The notes: generated from the sequence alone by a model not told the origin. Positions 41,917-51,877 are shown, counted from the first letter of the stretch. The stretch: 64,000 bases of DNA from Hyphomicrobiales bacterium (GCA_024225445.1 JAAEMP010000200.1:1-64000), one strand, 5' to 3'. A program made the numbers and translations.

Positions 41917-44364
41917 ATGGGCAGGGCACCACCAGATCATGCCCGTATTGTTATTGTCGGGGGCGGGGTTGTCGGCAGTTCAATTGCTTACCAGTTGGCA
42001 CTGGCGGGGGAAAAAGACGTAGTACTGCTGGAACGTGGCACCCTGGCCTGTGGCACCTCCTGGCACGCAGCGGGGCTGATCATGCAACTGCGTGGCGGCC
42101 ATACCACCACTGAAATTGCCAGCTATAATGCCAGGTTCTATCCGGAACTTGAAGCTGATACCGGCATCGCAACAGGGTTCAAGCAAAACGGCACTCTGGC
42201 TATCGGGCGTAACCTGGACCGGGTGCACGAGATGCAGCGCCGTGGCAGTATCGCCAAGAGCTTTGATATTGAAACACGGATGCTGACACCCAGCGAGGTC
42301 GGGGCGCTTTACCCGGCCCTTGATACAAAGCTTGTTGCCGGTGGCATGTTCATCCCGGGAGATGGCCAACTCAGCCCGGTTGATACCGTAAATGCCCTGA
42401 TCAAGGGGGCGAAAATGCGCGGTATACGGGTTTTTGAAGAAACCCCCGTGGAAGGTCTTCAGCGCTTGTCGGGTGGAGAATACAGGATCGAGGCTCCAAC
42501 CCACACCATAACATGCGAAAAACTGGTGCTGGCTTGTGGACTATGGACCCGCGATCTGGCTGCGCAACTTGGCGCAAGAGTGCCACTCTTTGCCTGCGAG
42601 CATATGTATGTTGTGACCGAGGCGATGGATTTCGTGGTTCCAGACCTACCGGTCCTGCGCGATACCGAGGGCTATACTTATATGAAAGAAGAGGCCGGCA
42701 AACTCCTGGTCGGCTCGTTTGAGCCGCGTGGTAAAGCTCTTCCGGTTGAAAACCTGCCATCCGAGCCGCGTTTTATCGAAATGCAGGAAGACTGGGACCA
42801 TTTTGAGCTGCCTTACTCGAAAGCCATGCAGATCATACCCGAACTCGCCCAAGTCGGTATCAACAAATTCATGAACGGACCGGAAAGTTTCACTCCTGAC
42901 GACCTGCCCTGTCTGGGCGAGGCTCCGGGCCTGCCCAACTGTTTCATCGCAGCCGGGCTCAACTCTGAAGGATTCGAGATCAGCCCTGGCATATCGCGCG
43001 CCCTCGCCCGCTGGATCATCGACGGTGAGCCGGATATGGACCTATTGGATTACGATGTGGCACGGTTTCATCCGTTCCAGACCAACCGGAATTATCTGCA
43101 AGCGCGGGTACCGGAATCGTTGGGTGGTATTTTTGAAATGCCCTGGCCATTCAAGGAACACACCACCGGACGCCCGGCGCGAAAAAGTCATTTGCATGAC
43201 CGGCTGGCCGCCAATGGTGCCTGTTTTGGTGAAACTGCCGGATGGGAGCGGCCGATGTGGTTTGCATCAAAAGGCATTGCACCCAAAAACGAATATTCGT
43301 TCTTCCGCCCGAACTGGTACGAGCATACCGCTCACGAATGCCGTGCCGCTCGCCAAGCAGTGGTACTCATGGACATCAGTTCCTTTGGCAAAACCCTCGT
43401 GCAAGGCCGCGATGCCTGCGCATTTCTGCAATGGATGTGCGTCAGCAATATTCAGGTACCTGCGGGCAAGCTGGTTTACACTCATATGCTCAATTCAAAA
43501 GGCGGTATCGAATGTGACGTGACAATTGACCGACTGTCTGAAGACTGTTTCATGATCTACTCCTCTGCAGGGGTGCATTACCGGGACCTCAACTGGATGC
43601 AAAAGCACATCGCGTCAGATCAGCATGTAACCCTGACCGATGTCACCGCAGCTTATTCCGTCTTGAACCTGCAGGGACCGAAGTCCCGCGAGCTTCTGCA
43701 ATCAGTCACCAGCACCGATCTTTCGGGCAGTGCGTTCCCTTTTCTGACGGCGCAGGAAATAGAGATCGGTTACGCCGGGATCAGAGCAAAACGCATGACG
43801 TTCATCGGCGAATTGGGCTGGGAATTGCAGATGCCCTCAGAGTTTGTACAGGATGTCTATGACATCATCATTCAAGCGGGTGGGCCATTCGGGTTAATCC
43901 AGGCCGGATATCACGCGCTCGAACATTTGCGCTGTGAACGAGCCTATCGCGAGTTCGGACTTGATCTGGCTCCGGACGACACTCCGTTTGAAGCGGGCCT
44001 TGGTTTTATCGTTAAGATGGACAAACCTGGTGGTTTTTTTGGGCGCGACGCCCTTCTGCCCCAGGCCGGAAAGACCCTCAATCGACGGATGGTAAATTTC
44101 AAGCTGAAGGATGCAGAGCCTGCTCTGTTTCATGATGAGCTGATCTGGATGAACGGTGAAATAGTTGGCTACCTCAGTTCTGGTGCCTATGCCTTCAACC
44201 TTGGCAGCGCGGTTGGCATGGGATATGTCCGGCACCCAGATGGCGTTACCGCCGATCTTGTCAATGATGCCGAATTTGAAATCGAAATCGCCGGTAAACT
44301 GTTCCCGGCGGAAGCTTCTTTGAAGCCCTTTCTTGATCCGGCTGGCGCACGGGTAAAAATGTGA
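41917..44364 (+). CDS. FAD-dependent dimethylglycine/sarcosine dehydrogenase-like protein with GcvT domain (3)
   Basis: 815 residues, the third member of this family here: GGGVVG at 15-20, the flavinylation motif TSWHAAG with H50, then FAO_M and GCV_T domains. It is preceded by AGAGGAGAAG and follows the Mo hydroxylase by 11 bases. It differs from the two at 5.7-10.6 kb in its flavin-domain loops (GLIMQLRGGHTT). Likely removes an N-methyl group after ring opening, delivering formaldehyde-level carbon to tetrahydrofolate. Confidence 0.9.
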   Translation: MGRAPPDHARIVIVGGGVVGSSIAYQLALAGEKDVVLLERGTLACGTSWHAAGLIMQLRGGHTTTEIASYNARFYPELEADTGIATGFKQNGTLAIGRNLDRVHEMQRRGSIAKSFDIETRMLTPSEVGALYPALDTKLVAGGMFIPGDGQLSPVDTVNALIKGAKMRGIRVFEETPVEGLQRLSGGEYRIEAPTHTITCEKLVLACGLWTRDLAAQLGARVPLFACEHMYVVTEAMDFVVPDLPVLRDTEGYTYMKEEAGKLLVGSFEPRGKALPVENLPSEPRFIEMQEDWDHFELPYSKAMQIIPELAQVGINKFMNGPESFTPDDLPCLGEAPGLPNCFIAAGLNSEGFEISPGISRALARWIIDGEPDMDLLDYDVARFHPFQTNRNYLQARVPESLGGIFEMPWPFKEHTTGRPARKSHLHDRLAANGACFGETAGWERPMWFASKGIAPKNEYSFFRPNWYEHTAHECRAARQAVVLMDISSFGKTLVQGRDACAFLQWMCVSNIQVPAGKLVYTHMLNSKGGIECDVTIDRLSEDCFMIYSSAGVHYRDLNWMQKHIASDQHVTLTDVTAAYSVLNLQGPKSRELLQSVTSTDLSGSAFPFLTAQEIEIGYAGIRAKRMTFIGELGWELQMPSEFVQDVYDIIIQAGGPFGLIQAGYHALEHLRCERAYREFGLDLAPDDTPFEAGLGFIVKMDKPGGFFGRDALLPQAGKTLNRRMVNFKLKDAEPALFHDELIWMNGEIVGYLSSGAYAFNLGSAVGMGYVRHPDGVTADLVNDAEFEIEIAGKLFPAEASLKPFLDPAGARVKM

Positions 44365-44383
44365 ACAAACGGGAGTGATGGAA

Positions 44384-45862
44384 ATGACAATCTCCAAAAA
44401 ATGGCAGGCCCCTGCCGGAATTCCTGATCAGTTGGCTATCGACGGTGAATGGATTGATGCCGACAGCAGGAATACTGTCGAAAGCATCGATCCGGCAACC
44501 GGTGTTCCGTTTGCCTCGGTGCAACTGGGCAATGCCAATGACGTAGATCGCGCGGTTGAAAGTTCGAAACGGGCCCTGAAAGGTGAGTGGCGACATGCCA
44601 CGCCGGTTCAACGTGCGCGAGTTTTGGCAACCACAGCGGCCTTGATCCGGCGCGATGCCGAATTGCTGGCGAGGGTGGAAACGCTTGACTGTGGCAAGCC
44701 GATTCGGGAGGCCCGAGGTGACGTGGAAACCGCTGCGGGATATTTTGAGTATTACGCTGGGATCGCCGACAAGCTGCAGGGGGCATCAATCCCGCTGGGA
44801 CCCGATTTCATGTCGTTTACCGTGCATGAACCGGTAGGTGTTACCGCCCATATCATCCCGTGGAACTTCCCCCTGGTAACAACAGCGCGTGGCGCGGCAC
44901 CAGCCTTGGCTGCCGGCAACACTTGCGTGATCAAACCGGCGCTGATCACCTCTCTTACCGCATTGATGCTGGCCGGGATTCTGAAAGAGGCCGGGTTGCC
45001 GGACGGGGTTTACAATGTGGTTACAGGCCGCGGCTCAGAGGTGGGAGACTATCTGACCAGCCATTGCGACGTCTCCCATGTCACCTTTACCGGCTCGGTA
45101 GCGACCGGCATTTCGGTGATGAAATCGGCCGCCGACACAATCGCCTCAACCACGATGGAGCTTGGTGGCAAATCACCGGTAGTGGTATTGTCCGACGCTG
45201 ATATCGATACGGCCGTAGAAGGCACCATGAAAGCGATCTTCATGAATGCAGGACAGGTTTGCTCATCCGGCTCACGGCTGGTGGTTGAGCGTCCTGTGCA
45301 TGCTCAGATGATGGAAGCGCTGGTGGACAGGGCCGATGCGCTCAATATTGGACATGGTCTTGACGACGCTGATCTTGGCCCGCTTGTATCGGGTGCGCAA
45401 CTGAAAAGTGTGTCCGCTTATGTTGATGACGCCCGCTCGCGTGGCTGCTCGATCGCTATCGGTGGCAAAGCCCAGAGCCCGGCTGGTATTGAGGGTTTGG
45501 AAGGTGGCTTTTTCATGCAGCCGACAATTATCGATGATCTTAAGGCCGATGACAGACTGGTTCAGGAGGAGATATTTGGTCCGGTTCTGGCAGTGCAGGT
45601 CGTTGACAGCGCCGAAGAAGCGATAGAGGTTGCCAACGACACATCGTTCGGATTATGCGGCGGAATTTACACCAGCGATATCACCAAAGCCCTGCGCTTT
45701 GCCCGCGATATGGAAGCTGGCCAGATTTTTATCAACCAGTATTTTGCCGGTGGCATACCCACTCCGTTCGGCGGCGTTAAAAATTCCGGTTTTGGCCGCG
45801 AAAAAGGCCTGGCCGCGCTCGCCAGTTACTATCAAGTGAAGTGCATCACTGCACGAATCTAA
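44384..45862 (+). CDS. aldehyde dehydrogenase (NAD(P)+-dependent)
   Basis: 492 residues from ATG 44384 (GGGAG eight bases upstream; GTG 44375 and ATG 44378 are alternatives too close to the binding site). Full ALDH superfamily core: IPWNFPL (158-164), TGS, catalytic E259 in MELGGKSP and nucleophile C293 in NAGQVCSSGSR, with EEIFGPV and PFGGVKNSGFGRE near the end. Resembles betaine-aldehyde/gamma-aminobutyraldehyde types in overall pattern. It would oxidise the aldehyde released by the aminotransferase or dehydrogenase beside it. Confidence 0.92.
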   Translation: MTISKKWQAPAGIPDQLAIDGEWIDADSRNTVESIDPATGVPFASVQLGNANDVDRAVESSKRALKGEWRHATPVQRARVLATTAALIRRDAELLARVETLDCGKPIREARGDVETAAGYFEYYAGIADKLQGASIPLGPDFMSFTVHEPVGVTAHIIPWNFPLVTTARGAAPALAAGNTCVIKPALITSLTALMLAGILKEAGLPDGVYNVVTGRGSEVGDYLTSHCDVSHVTFTGSVATGISVMKSAADTIASTTMELGGKSPVVVLSDADIDTAVEGTMKAIFMNAGQVCSSGSRLVVERPVHAQMMEALVDRADALNIGHGLDDADLGPLVSGAQLKSVSAYVDDARSRGCSIAIGGKAQSPAGIEGLEGGFFMQPTIIDDLKADDRLVQEEIFGPVLAVQVVDSAEEAIEVANDTSFGLCGGIYTSDITKALRFARDMEAGQIFINQYFAGGIPTPFGGVKNSGFGREKGLAALASYYQVKCITARI

Positions 45863-45884
45863 AACTGTTTTGCAAGAGGTATTC

Positions 45885-47264
45885 ATGGTTACGACCCCCA
45901 ACTCCCCACACGCCCGCGATATCGCTTCGCACCTGCATCCCTTTACCAATCTTGCGGTACATCCGCAAAAAGGCCCGCATATCTTCAACCGAGGTGAAGG
46001 GATCTACGTTTTTGACGACGACGGAAAGAAGTATATCGAAGGGCTGTCGGGACTTTGGTGCGCCTCGCTCGGATTCAGCGAAAAACGTCTGGTGGAAGCG
46101 GCAACCAAACAATTGCAAACGCTGCCGTTTTATCACAATTTCGCCCACAAGGCGGTGGAACCGGCGATCGAACTGGCTGATTTTCTGGTTGAGCACGCGC
46201 CGGTACCGATGTCCAAGGTATTCTTCACCAATTCAGGATCTGAGGCCAATGACACCCAGGTCAAACTCGTCTGGTACTACAACAATATACTTGGCCGTCC
46301 TGAAAAGAAGAAAATCATCGCCCGGCGCGGCGCATATCACGGCATTACCCTGGCAGCTGCCAGCCTGACCGGGATGCAATATGCCCATAATGCCTTTGAT
46401 GTGCCGATCAACAATATCCTCCACACTGATTGTCCGCACCACTATCACTATGGCATGGAAGGCGAGAGTGAAGACCAATATTCAACACGTCTGGCTGCAA
46501 ATCTAGAACAGCTGATCTTTGAGGAAGGCCCTGAAACCGTGGCTGCCTTCATCGCCGAACCTTTCCTTGGTGCTGGCGGGGTGATAGAGCCACCCAAGGG
46601 CTATTTCGAGAAAATCCAGCCTGTTCTGGCGGAACACGATATTCTCTTCATCGTTGATGAGGTGATCAGCGGATTTTATCGCACCGGAAACATGTTCGCG
46701 ACCGAGACCTACGATCTCAAACCTGATCTGATCACGATGGCCAAGCAATTATCGGCCGCATACCAGCCCATTGGCGGCGTAATGATGACTGAAAAAATTC
46801 ACGATATTCTTGTCGAAGGCAGCCGCAAATATGGCATTTTCGGCACCGGTTTCACTTATTCCGGCCATCCGGTTCCCGCCGCCGTCGCGCTGGAAACCCA
46901 GAAGGTCTATCTGGAACGTGATATTGGGGGTCATGTCAAGGCAATTTCGATCCCCTTCCAGAAACGGTTGCACGCGCTGGCCGATCATCCACTGGTTGGC
47001 GAAGCTCGCGGGCTGGGTCTGATCGGAGCCGTTGAACTGGTCAGGGACAAGGCCAGTCGGGCAAATTTTGATGCCGCTGACAAGGTTGGCCCCTGGGTCG
47101 CCGACCGCGCCACTCACCATGGGTTGATCGTGCGTCCTTTATTGAACGATACCATTGCCTTTTGCCCACCGCTGATCATTAATGAGCAACAGATCAATGA
47201 TATGTTCGATGCCATGGAACGTGCGCTTGATGATGCCGTAGACTTTGTCGATGGGCTGACCTGA
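45885..47264 (+). CDS. class III omega-aminotransferase
   Basis: 459 residues from ATG 45885, after AAGAGG. Fold type I PLP enzyme with the pyruvate-type omega-transaminase pattern: GLSGLWCASLGFSEKRL, FFTNSGSEANDTQVKL, RRGAYHGIT, D258 in IVDEVISGF and Schiff-base K287 in ITMAKQLSA. Converts a terminal amine to an aldehyde, which fits the aldehyde dehydrogenase gene 22 bases upstream. Confidence 0.92.
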   Translation: MVTTPNSPHARDIASHLHPFTNLAVHPQKGPHIFNRGEGIYVFDDDGKKYIEGLSGLWCASLGFSEKRLVEAATKQLQTLPFYHNFAHKAVEPAIELADFLVEHAPVPMSKVFFTNSGSEANDTQVKLVWYYNNILGRPEKKKIIARRGAYHGITLAAASLTGMQYAHNAFDVPINNILHTDCPHHYHYGMEGESEDQYSTRLAANLEQLIFEEGPETVAAFIAEPFLGAGGVIEPPKGYFEKIQPVLAEHDILFIVDEVISGFYRTGNMFATETYDLKPDLITMAKQLSAAYQPIGGVMMTEKIHDILVEGSRKYGIFGTGFTYSGHPVPAAVALETQKVYLERDIGGHVKAISIPFQKRLHALADHPLVGEARGLGLIGAVELVRDKASRANFDAADKVGPWVADRATHHGLIVRPLLNDTIAFCPPLIINEQQINDMFDAMERALDDAVDFVDGLT

Positions 47265-47335
47265 AAACCTGTGCTGGACACAAATAAGGAGCCGGCTCCG
47301 GCTGCAATCAAACGAGTTACGGAATAGAGCTGCGA

Positions 47336-47977
47336 ATGACCGAGCGAACCAGCGACGAAAAGACACGCAAGTTGCATAACGTCTATGCTTCACAGAGCGC
47401 CAATGAAACAGCGGAAATTTATGATGGCTGGGCTGACAAGTATGAGGAACATATGGCAGGGGTGGGATACTCACATCCTGCAATGGTAGCGGCAATGCTG
47501 TGCCGGTATCAGGAAACCGGATCTGCACCGTTGCTGGATGCGGGTGCTGGAACCGGGATAATGGCCGGAATACTGGGCGCCATGGGTTATACAGCGATAT
47601 TCGGGTTTGACGCCTCGCCGGGAATGTTGCGTCTTGCAGAATCCCGGAAGATCTATGAGGATCTCAGAATGTTGCGCCTGGGAGAACCACTTGACTATGA
47701 AACCAGCCAGTTTGCTGCCACGGTTGCCTCGGGCGTCTTTACCCAGGGCCATGCGCCGCTTTGCGGGCTGCACGAGCTTATCCGCGTTACTCGACCGGGT
47801 GGCCATATTGTGTTTTCGATCGCCCGCAATTATCTGGGAAGTGTTTTTGAAACCTTTGCAACAAAACTGGAACAGGAAGGCAAATGGAACAAGATGGACG
47901 CTACCAGCCAATATGATTCAACCCCGATGGGCAAGGATAAACTGATGGCGCAGGTCTTTGCTTTTTGCGTTAACTGA
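47336..47977 (+). CDS. SAM-dependent methyltransferase (METTL27-like)
   Basis: 213 residues, class I Rossmann methyltransferase. AEIYDGWADKYEEHM precedes motif I (LLDAGAGTGIMAG), then GFDASPGMLRLAES, and VTRPGGHIVFSI as motif V/VI. The layout matches the WBSCR27/METTL27 group of small-molecule methyltransferases of unknown substrate. Odd in a demethylation cluster; it might re-methylate or detoxify an intermediate. No convincing binding site is visible beyond a GAGC before the ATG. Confidence 0.85.
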   Translation: MTERTSDEKTRKLHNVYASQSANETAEIYDGWADKYEEHMAGVGYSHPAMVAAMLCRYQETGSAPLLDAGAGTGIMAGILGAMGYTAIFGFDASPGMLRLAESRKIYEDLRMLRLGEPLDYETSQFAATVASGVFTQGHAPLCGLHELIRVTRPGGHIVFSIARNYLGSVFETFATKLEQEGKWNKMDATSQYDSTPMGKDKLMAQVFAFCVN

Positions 47978-48006
47978 GTAACTGTGCCGTAGCGAGGAAA
48001 ACCACA

Positions 48007-49659
48007 GTGTCCGTAAAGCCCAACAATCAACCCATAGTCGCGAACCTGGTTATAGACAGCTTGATCACAGATGGGATTGATCAACTTTACTGCCTTCCCG
48101 GATATCAGAACGATGAGTTTTTTGATGCGCTTTATGACAAGCAGGATCAATTGGTTCCTATTCATACGCGCCACGAACAGGGTGCGGTTTACATGGCACT
48201 GGGGGCAGCACTGGCTACCGGCAAACCGCAGGCGGTTTCTGTCGTTCCCGGCCCCGGTTTTCTTAATGGCAGCGCTGCACTGGCCACAGCATACAGTCTT
48301 TATGCCCCGGTATTGGCGCTGGTCGGCCAGATACCGTATGGTGAGATTGACAAGGGCTACGGTGCCTTGCATGAAATCCCCGGCCAGTTTCAAATGCTTG
48401 CACATCTGACCAAACAGGCTGAACGAATTTCCGACGGCAAAAACGCTTCCCGCCAGATTGGCTCGGCGATGGCGGCGCTGAAATCCGGCCTGCCACGCCC
48501 GGTTGGGCTGGAAGTGCCGATGGATATCTGGACATCCCGATGTGACGGATTGCATGAAACCCTTTTTACAACCCTTCAAGAAACACCTATGCCGAATGCC
48601 ATGAAAATGGATCAGGCTGTTCAGCTTTTGAAAAAAGCCGAACGTCCGATAATTGTTGTCGGCAGCGGAGCGCAATCGAGCAGCAAAGACATAACCTTGC
48701 TGGCAGAGATGCTGTCTGCACCGGTCTTGTCGATGCGAACGGGGCATGGTGTGGTTTCCAGCCGCCACCCACTCAGCATCAGAACACTGGAAGGATATGC
48801 GCTCTGGCCCGAGTGTGACGTGGTGCTGGCCCTTGGCACCCGGTTACAGGTCCAGCAAATGCTGTGGGGGGTGGATGAGGATCTGAAAATTATTCACGTG
48901 GAAATCAATGAAGAAGAGCTTGGCCGTATCAACAAACCGGACGTCGGCTTGTTGGGAGATGTAGCCGCTATAGTGCAAGCTTTTGCCTGCGATCTTGAAG
49001 GGCAGGAAACCCAAAAAAAGGAATGGTTGGAAAGAGTTGCTTTGGTCAAGCAACGTGTTACTGCCGAATACCGTAAGGAGTTTGCGCCGCAACTCGCATG
49101 GCTCAACGCTATTCGCGACGAACTGCCGGATGACGGGATTTTTGTCGAGGATCTGACCCAGGTCGGATATGTTTCGCGGTTTGCGCTTCCTGTCTACCAT
49201 CCCCGTACCTGCCTTTCACCGGGTTATCAGGGAACACTCGGATGGGGCCTTGGCGCTGGCCTTGGTGCCGCCCACGCACGGCGGGATGTTCCGGTGATTG
49301 CGATCATGGGTGATGGTGGGGCTTTATTTTCCATTGGCGAATTGGCAACGGCAGTGCATCACAACATTCCCCTGACTATCATCGTATTTAATGATAATGC
49401 TTATGGAAATGTGCGCGGCTTTCAAAATGATCGATACAATGGCCGGACGATTGCCACCGATCTGACCAGCCCTGATTTTGAGACGTTGGCAAAAAGTTTT
49501 GGCGTCAAGGGGCAGCGTGCAGCTACACCGGATGAATTGCGCAAATGCCTGCGCTCAGCCGTCGCATCCGATAGTGCAACCGTAATCGAAGTACCGGTTG
49601 GTACCTTTCCATCACCGTGGAGACATTTTCTTGCAACCCGGATAAGAGGTTCTTCCTGA
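48007..49659 (+). CDS. thiamine-diphosphate-dependent enzyme (acetolactate-synthase-like)
   Basis: 550 residues with the three-domain ThDP fold: N-terminal PYR domain with catalytic E57 in RHEQGAVYMA, a middle domain, and the C-terminal PP domain with the GDG...N cofactor motif (435 to about 464, GDGGALFSIG...FNDNAYGN). The GTG start follows GAGGAAAA. The family includes acetolactate synthase, sulfoacetaldehyde acetyltransferase and benzoylformate-type decarboxylases. No FAD-site or substrate signature decides between them. It is the last gene of the catabolic run, so a 2-oxoacid or aldehyde produced upstream is the likely substrate. Confidence 0.88.
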   Translation: MSVKPNNQPIVANLVIDSLITDGIDQLYCLPGYQNDEFFDALYDKQDQLVPIHTRHEQGAVYMALGAALATGKPQAVSVVPGPGFLNGSAALATAYSLYAPVLALVGQIPYGEIDKGYGALHEIPGQFQMLAHLTKQAERISDGKNASRQIGSAMAALKSGLPRPVGLEVPMDIWTSRCDGLHETLFTTLQETPMPNAMKMDQAVQLLKKAERPIIVVGSGAQSSSKDITLLAEMLSAPVLSMRTGHGVVSSRHPLSIRTLEGYALWPECDVVLALGTRLQVQQMLWGVDEDLKIIHVEINEEELGRINKPDVGLLGDVAAIVQAFACDLEGQETQKKEWLERVALVKQRVTAEYRKEFAPQLAWLNAIRDELPDDGIFVEDLTQVGYVSRFALPVYHPRTCLSPGYQGTLGWGLGAGLGAAHARRDVPVIAIMGDGGALFSIGELATAVHHNIPLTIIVFNDNAYGNVRGFQNDRYNGRTIATDLTSPDFETLAKSFGVKGQRAATPDELRKCLRSAVASDSATVIEVPVGTFPSPWRHFLATRIRGSS

Positions 49660-50023
49660 CGAAACTGGTATTATTGAGCTCCGACCGCCGTACGAACCGG
49701 ACCTGAACCAGGACCTAGACCGTATCTTCTTTACACGGAAGCACTTGACGCTGAATGGCTGGCCATTTCAGGAAAATTTTTCGAGAAAGGCACCGAAATT
49801 CATCCCGCCCACCAAAAAATTGGCCGGGGGTTTTGCCCGCTATCAGCGGTTTTTTTCTTGCAGGGACACCCGGTCCATGCTGCAAAAGAAATCTTGATTT
49901 CGGACAAAATGGACCAAATCAAAGCCATCAGGAATTCTCCAACAGACTCTTGGCATCATAACTACTGCAACATCAAAAATTTGCCTGCTATTTGTTGACT
50001 TTCGCAAATGCTTTACGTTAGAC
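49660..50023. other. intergenic region between ThDP gene and MoaD-like gene
   Basis: 364 bases without a convincing gene. It holds the short terminator at 49837-49857; the downstream half probably carries the promoter of the MoaD-like gene. A 68-codon open frame (49755-49961) shows no family resemblance and contains the terminator, so it was not accepted. Confidence 0.5.
49837..49857 (+). terminator. probable rho-independent terminator of the catabolic run
   Basis: CCGCT-ATC-AGCGG stem followed by eight T, about 180 bases after the ThDP gene stop. The stem is only five pairs, so strength is doubtful. Confidence 0.5.
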
Positions 50024-50371
50024 ATGCGCGTTATGGAAACACTAGAATATCCACATCAAATCGGTCACAATTCCGGAGACTTGACTATTTCAGTTGAGAC
50101 AAAATTGTTTAACAGCATGAGCCTGTTCGCCGGACCTAAAGGCCCTATCCAAACTTTGGAATTTCCGGCTGGGACGACGGTTGGAGATATCATTCACCAT
50201 CTGAAATTGCCGATAGATGAAATATTTCTGGTTTTGCGAAATGGTCGTGATGTTTCAAGCGGTCTTGTGGGGGCAAGGGTCACCACCACAGCGCAGGTTG
50301 AAGATGGTGATGTGATTGCCTTTTCCGGCCCTGTTCCTTATAGTTTCGGTTACGGTGCTCCGGTCGTTTAG
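50024..50371 (+). CDS. MoaD/ThiS-like beta-grasp protein lacking the C-terminal Gly-Gly
   Basis: 115 residues (ATG 50033 is an alternative). After a head of about 20 residues the beta-grasp fold is clear: VETKLFNSMSLFAG, GTTVGDIIHHLKLP, IFLVLRNGRDV, VEDGDVIAFSGPV. The protein ends PYSFGYGAPVV, whereas sulfur-carrier proteins end in Gly-Gly. It therefore cannot be adenylated as written unless trimmed, and may act as a structural subunit or decoy. It converges on the AorC-like gene with seven bases between stops. Confidence 0.8.
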   Translation: MRVMETLEYPHQIGHNSGDLTISVETKLFNSMSLFAGPKGPIQTLEFPAGTTVGDIIHHLKLPIDEIFLVLRNGRDVSSGLVGARVTTTAQVEDGDVIAFSGPVPYSFGYGAPVV

Positions 50372-50378
50372 AGACCAA

Positions 50379-51755
50379 TTATTGCCTGCAGGCAATATAG
50401 GCTTCGGCCAGTCGGTTTGGATCCTCCAGCAATTTGTCTTTCCAACCGCCCAGCTTGATGCGGGATTGAATCAGCCCTCTCATGACGCCAACATTGTTGG
50501 AACGCCCCAGAGTAAGCGCGCCAACTAGACAGTCACCGTCAAACGTCAGATAGGTGTAGCGAAAGTTATCGACATCAATCAGCTCAACATTTTCGCCGCC
50601 TTCAACACCCTGCCATTGACCAAATGATGTTGAGATCAAGCCAACGGTGTCCAGCACATTCATGTTCAGGCTGCCCTGATAGGATGCCTTGTTTCCCACC
50701 ATATTAAGGGCTGCAAAATGACCATGATCTGTTGCCGTTGGCTGAATTGCATGAACCGAGTTGCCATTGGTCGCAAAATCCGGACCTTGGGCACAGTCGC
50801 CTGCTGCAAATACATCGCTGATTGATGTTTCCAGCATATCGTTGACAAGAATCCCTTCGTCCATGTCAATCCCAACGCCATCAAGGAAGGCAATATTTGG
50901 CTTCACACCGGTCGCGACAACAACAAGATCAACACTTTTGGATGTACCATTATCCATGGCGACATCTAATTGACCAGTGCCCTGCGAAACGCCGGTTACG
51001 CGAGTTGATGTGTTGATGGTTATTCCCTTGTTCTGGCACCATAATTTGATCATATTGCCAGCCACGGTATTCATCATCCGGGGTACCATGGTGTCTTCTG
51101 CTTCAACCACTGTTAATTTCGCGCCACGTGAAACCAGTGCTTCAAGTATGATACATCCAATAAACCCCGCACCCATCAATATGATTTCTGCGCCTTCACC
51201 GGCTTTGTCTGCAATGGCTCTTGCATCCGCCAGGGTCCAGCAATGATGCACACCGGGCAAATCCAGCCCCTCAACCGGCGGCTTTATCGGGCTGGCACCA
51301 GTGGCAATCAGCAATTTGTTATAGGAACATCCTCCGCCGCCTTCAAAGGACAGAGATTTTGAATTTGGATCAAGAGCAATTGCTTTTGCATGATGGACTG
51401 AGATAGCCTTTTTTCCCAAACTATCATCATCACCGCGCAGATATGTCCCTTCTTCAGAAATCAGTCCAGTCAGTACATAGGGAATGGCCATGCGCGAATA
51501 GGGAGGCGCATCCTCCGCTGCCAACATCAAAATTGTCCCCTCGGCATCGTTTTTGCGAAGGGTTTCGGCAGCACAAACTGCGGCTGGACCGGCACCGACA
51601 ATAACATACTCTGCGTGGATTTGATCACCTCTCTTTTCGCTGTCGCTTGGCGAAAGTGATAATTTTGGTTCAGATGTCGAGGAACTGCCAGTCTGAGTGG
51701 AACCGGTTTGTTTATTGTCTGCAAACCCAAACAGTCTTTTCAAGAAACCAAACAT
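50379..51755 (-). CDS. FAD/NAD(P)H oxidoreductase subunit of the aldehyde oxidoreductase (AorC-like)
   Basis: 458 residues from the second of two adjacent ATGs (better spaced from GAGGAG; the first is 51758). A low-complexity Ser/Thr/Gln head of about 45 residues precedes two Rossmann motifs, GAGPAA (about 54-59) and GAGFIG (about 195-200), plus ATGASPIKP and AAGDC near the FAD site: the pyridine-nucleotide-disulfide oxidoreductase fold without a redox CxxC. In Aromatoleum, AorC links the tungsten subunit to NAD+. Downstream of AorB-like by about 120 bases, same strand. Confidence 0.88.
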   Translation of the reverse strand: MFGFLKRLFGFADNKQTGSTQTGSSSTSEPKLSLSPSDSEKRGDQIHAEYVIVGAGPAAVCAAETLRKNDAEGTILMLAAEDAPPYSRMAIPYVLTGLISEEGTYLRGDDDSLGKKAISVHHAKAIALDPNSKSLSFEGGGGCSYNKLLIATGASPIKPPVEGLDLPGVHHCWTLADARAIADKAGEGAEIILMGAGFIGCIILEALVSRGAKLTVVEAEDTMVPRMMNTVAGNMIKLWCQNKGITINTSTRVTGVSQGTGQLDVAMDNGTSKSVDLVVVATGVKPNIAFLDGVGIDMDEGILVNDMLETSISDVFAAGDCAQGPDFATNGNSVHAIQPTATDHGHFAALNMVGNKASYQGSLNMNVLDTVGLISTSFGQWQGVEGGENVELIDVDNFRYTYLTFDGDCLVGALTLGRSNNVGVMRGLIQSRIKLGGWKDKLLEDPNRLAEAYIACRQ

Positions 51756-51877
51756 CATATCTCCTCACCAAACAACAATACAAGCACTAGAAAGCTGTGC
51801 TATGCTCGCAGTCGACTTGAAATCAAACTCATGAATTGGTGCAGAATGTTGCCATCCTGCACCTTTGTGCTGGAACC

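Noticed and set aside
50380-50397. Perfect 18-bp palindrome TATTGCCTGCAGGCAATA at the AorC end
   Set aside because: Overlaps the last codons, has no T run, and could be a chance palindrome between convergent genes.
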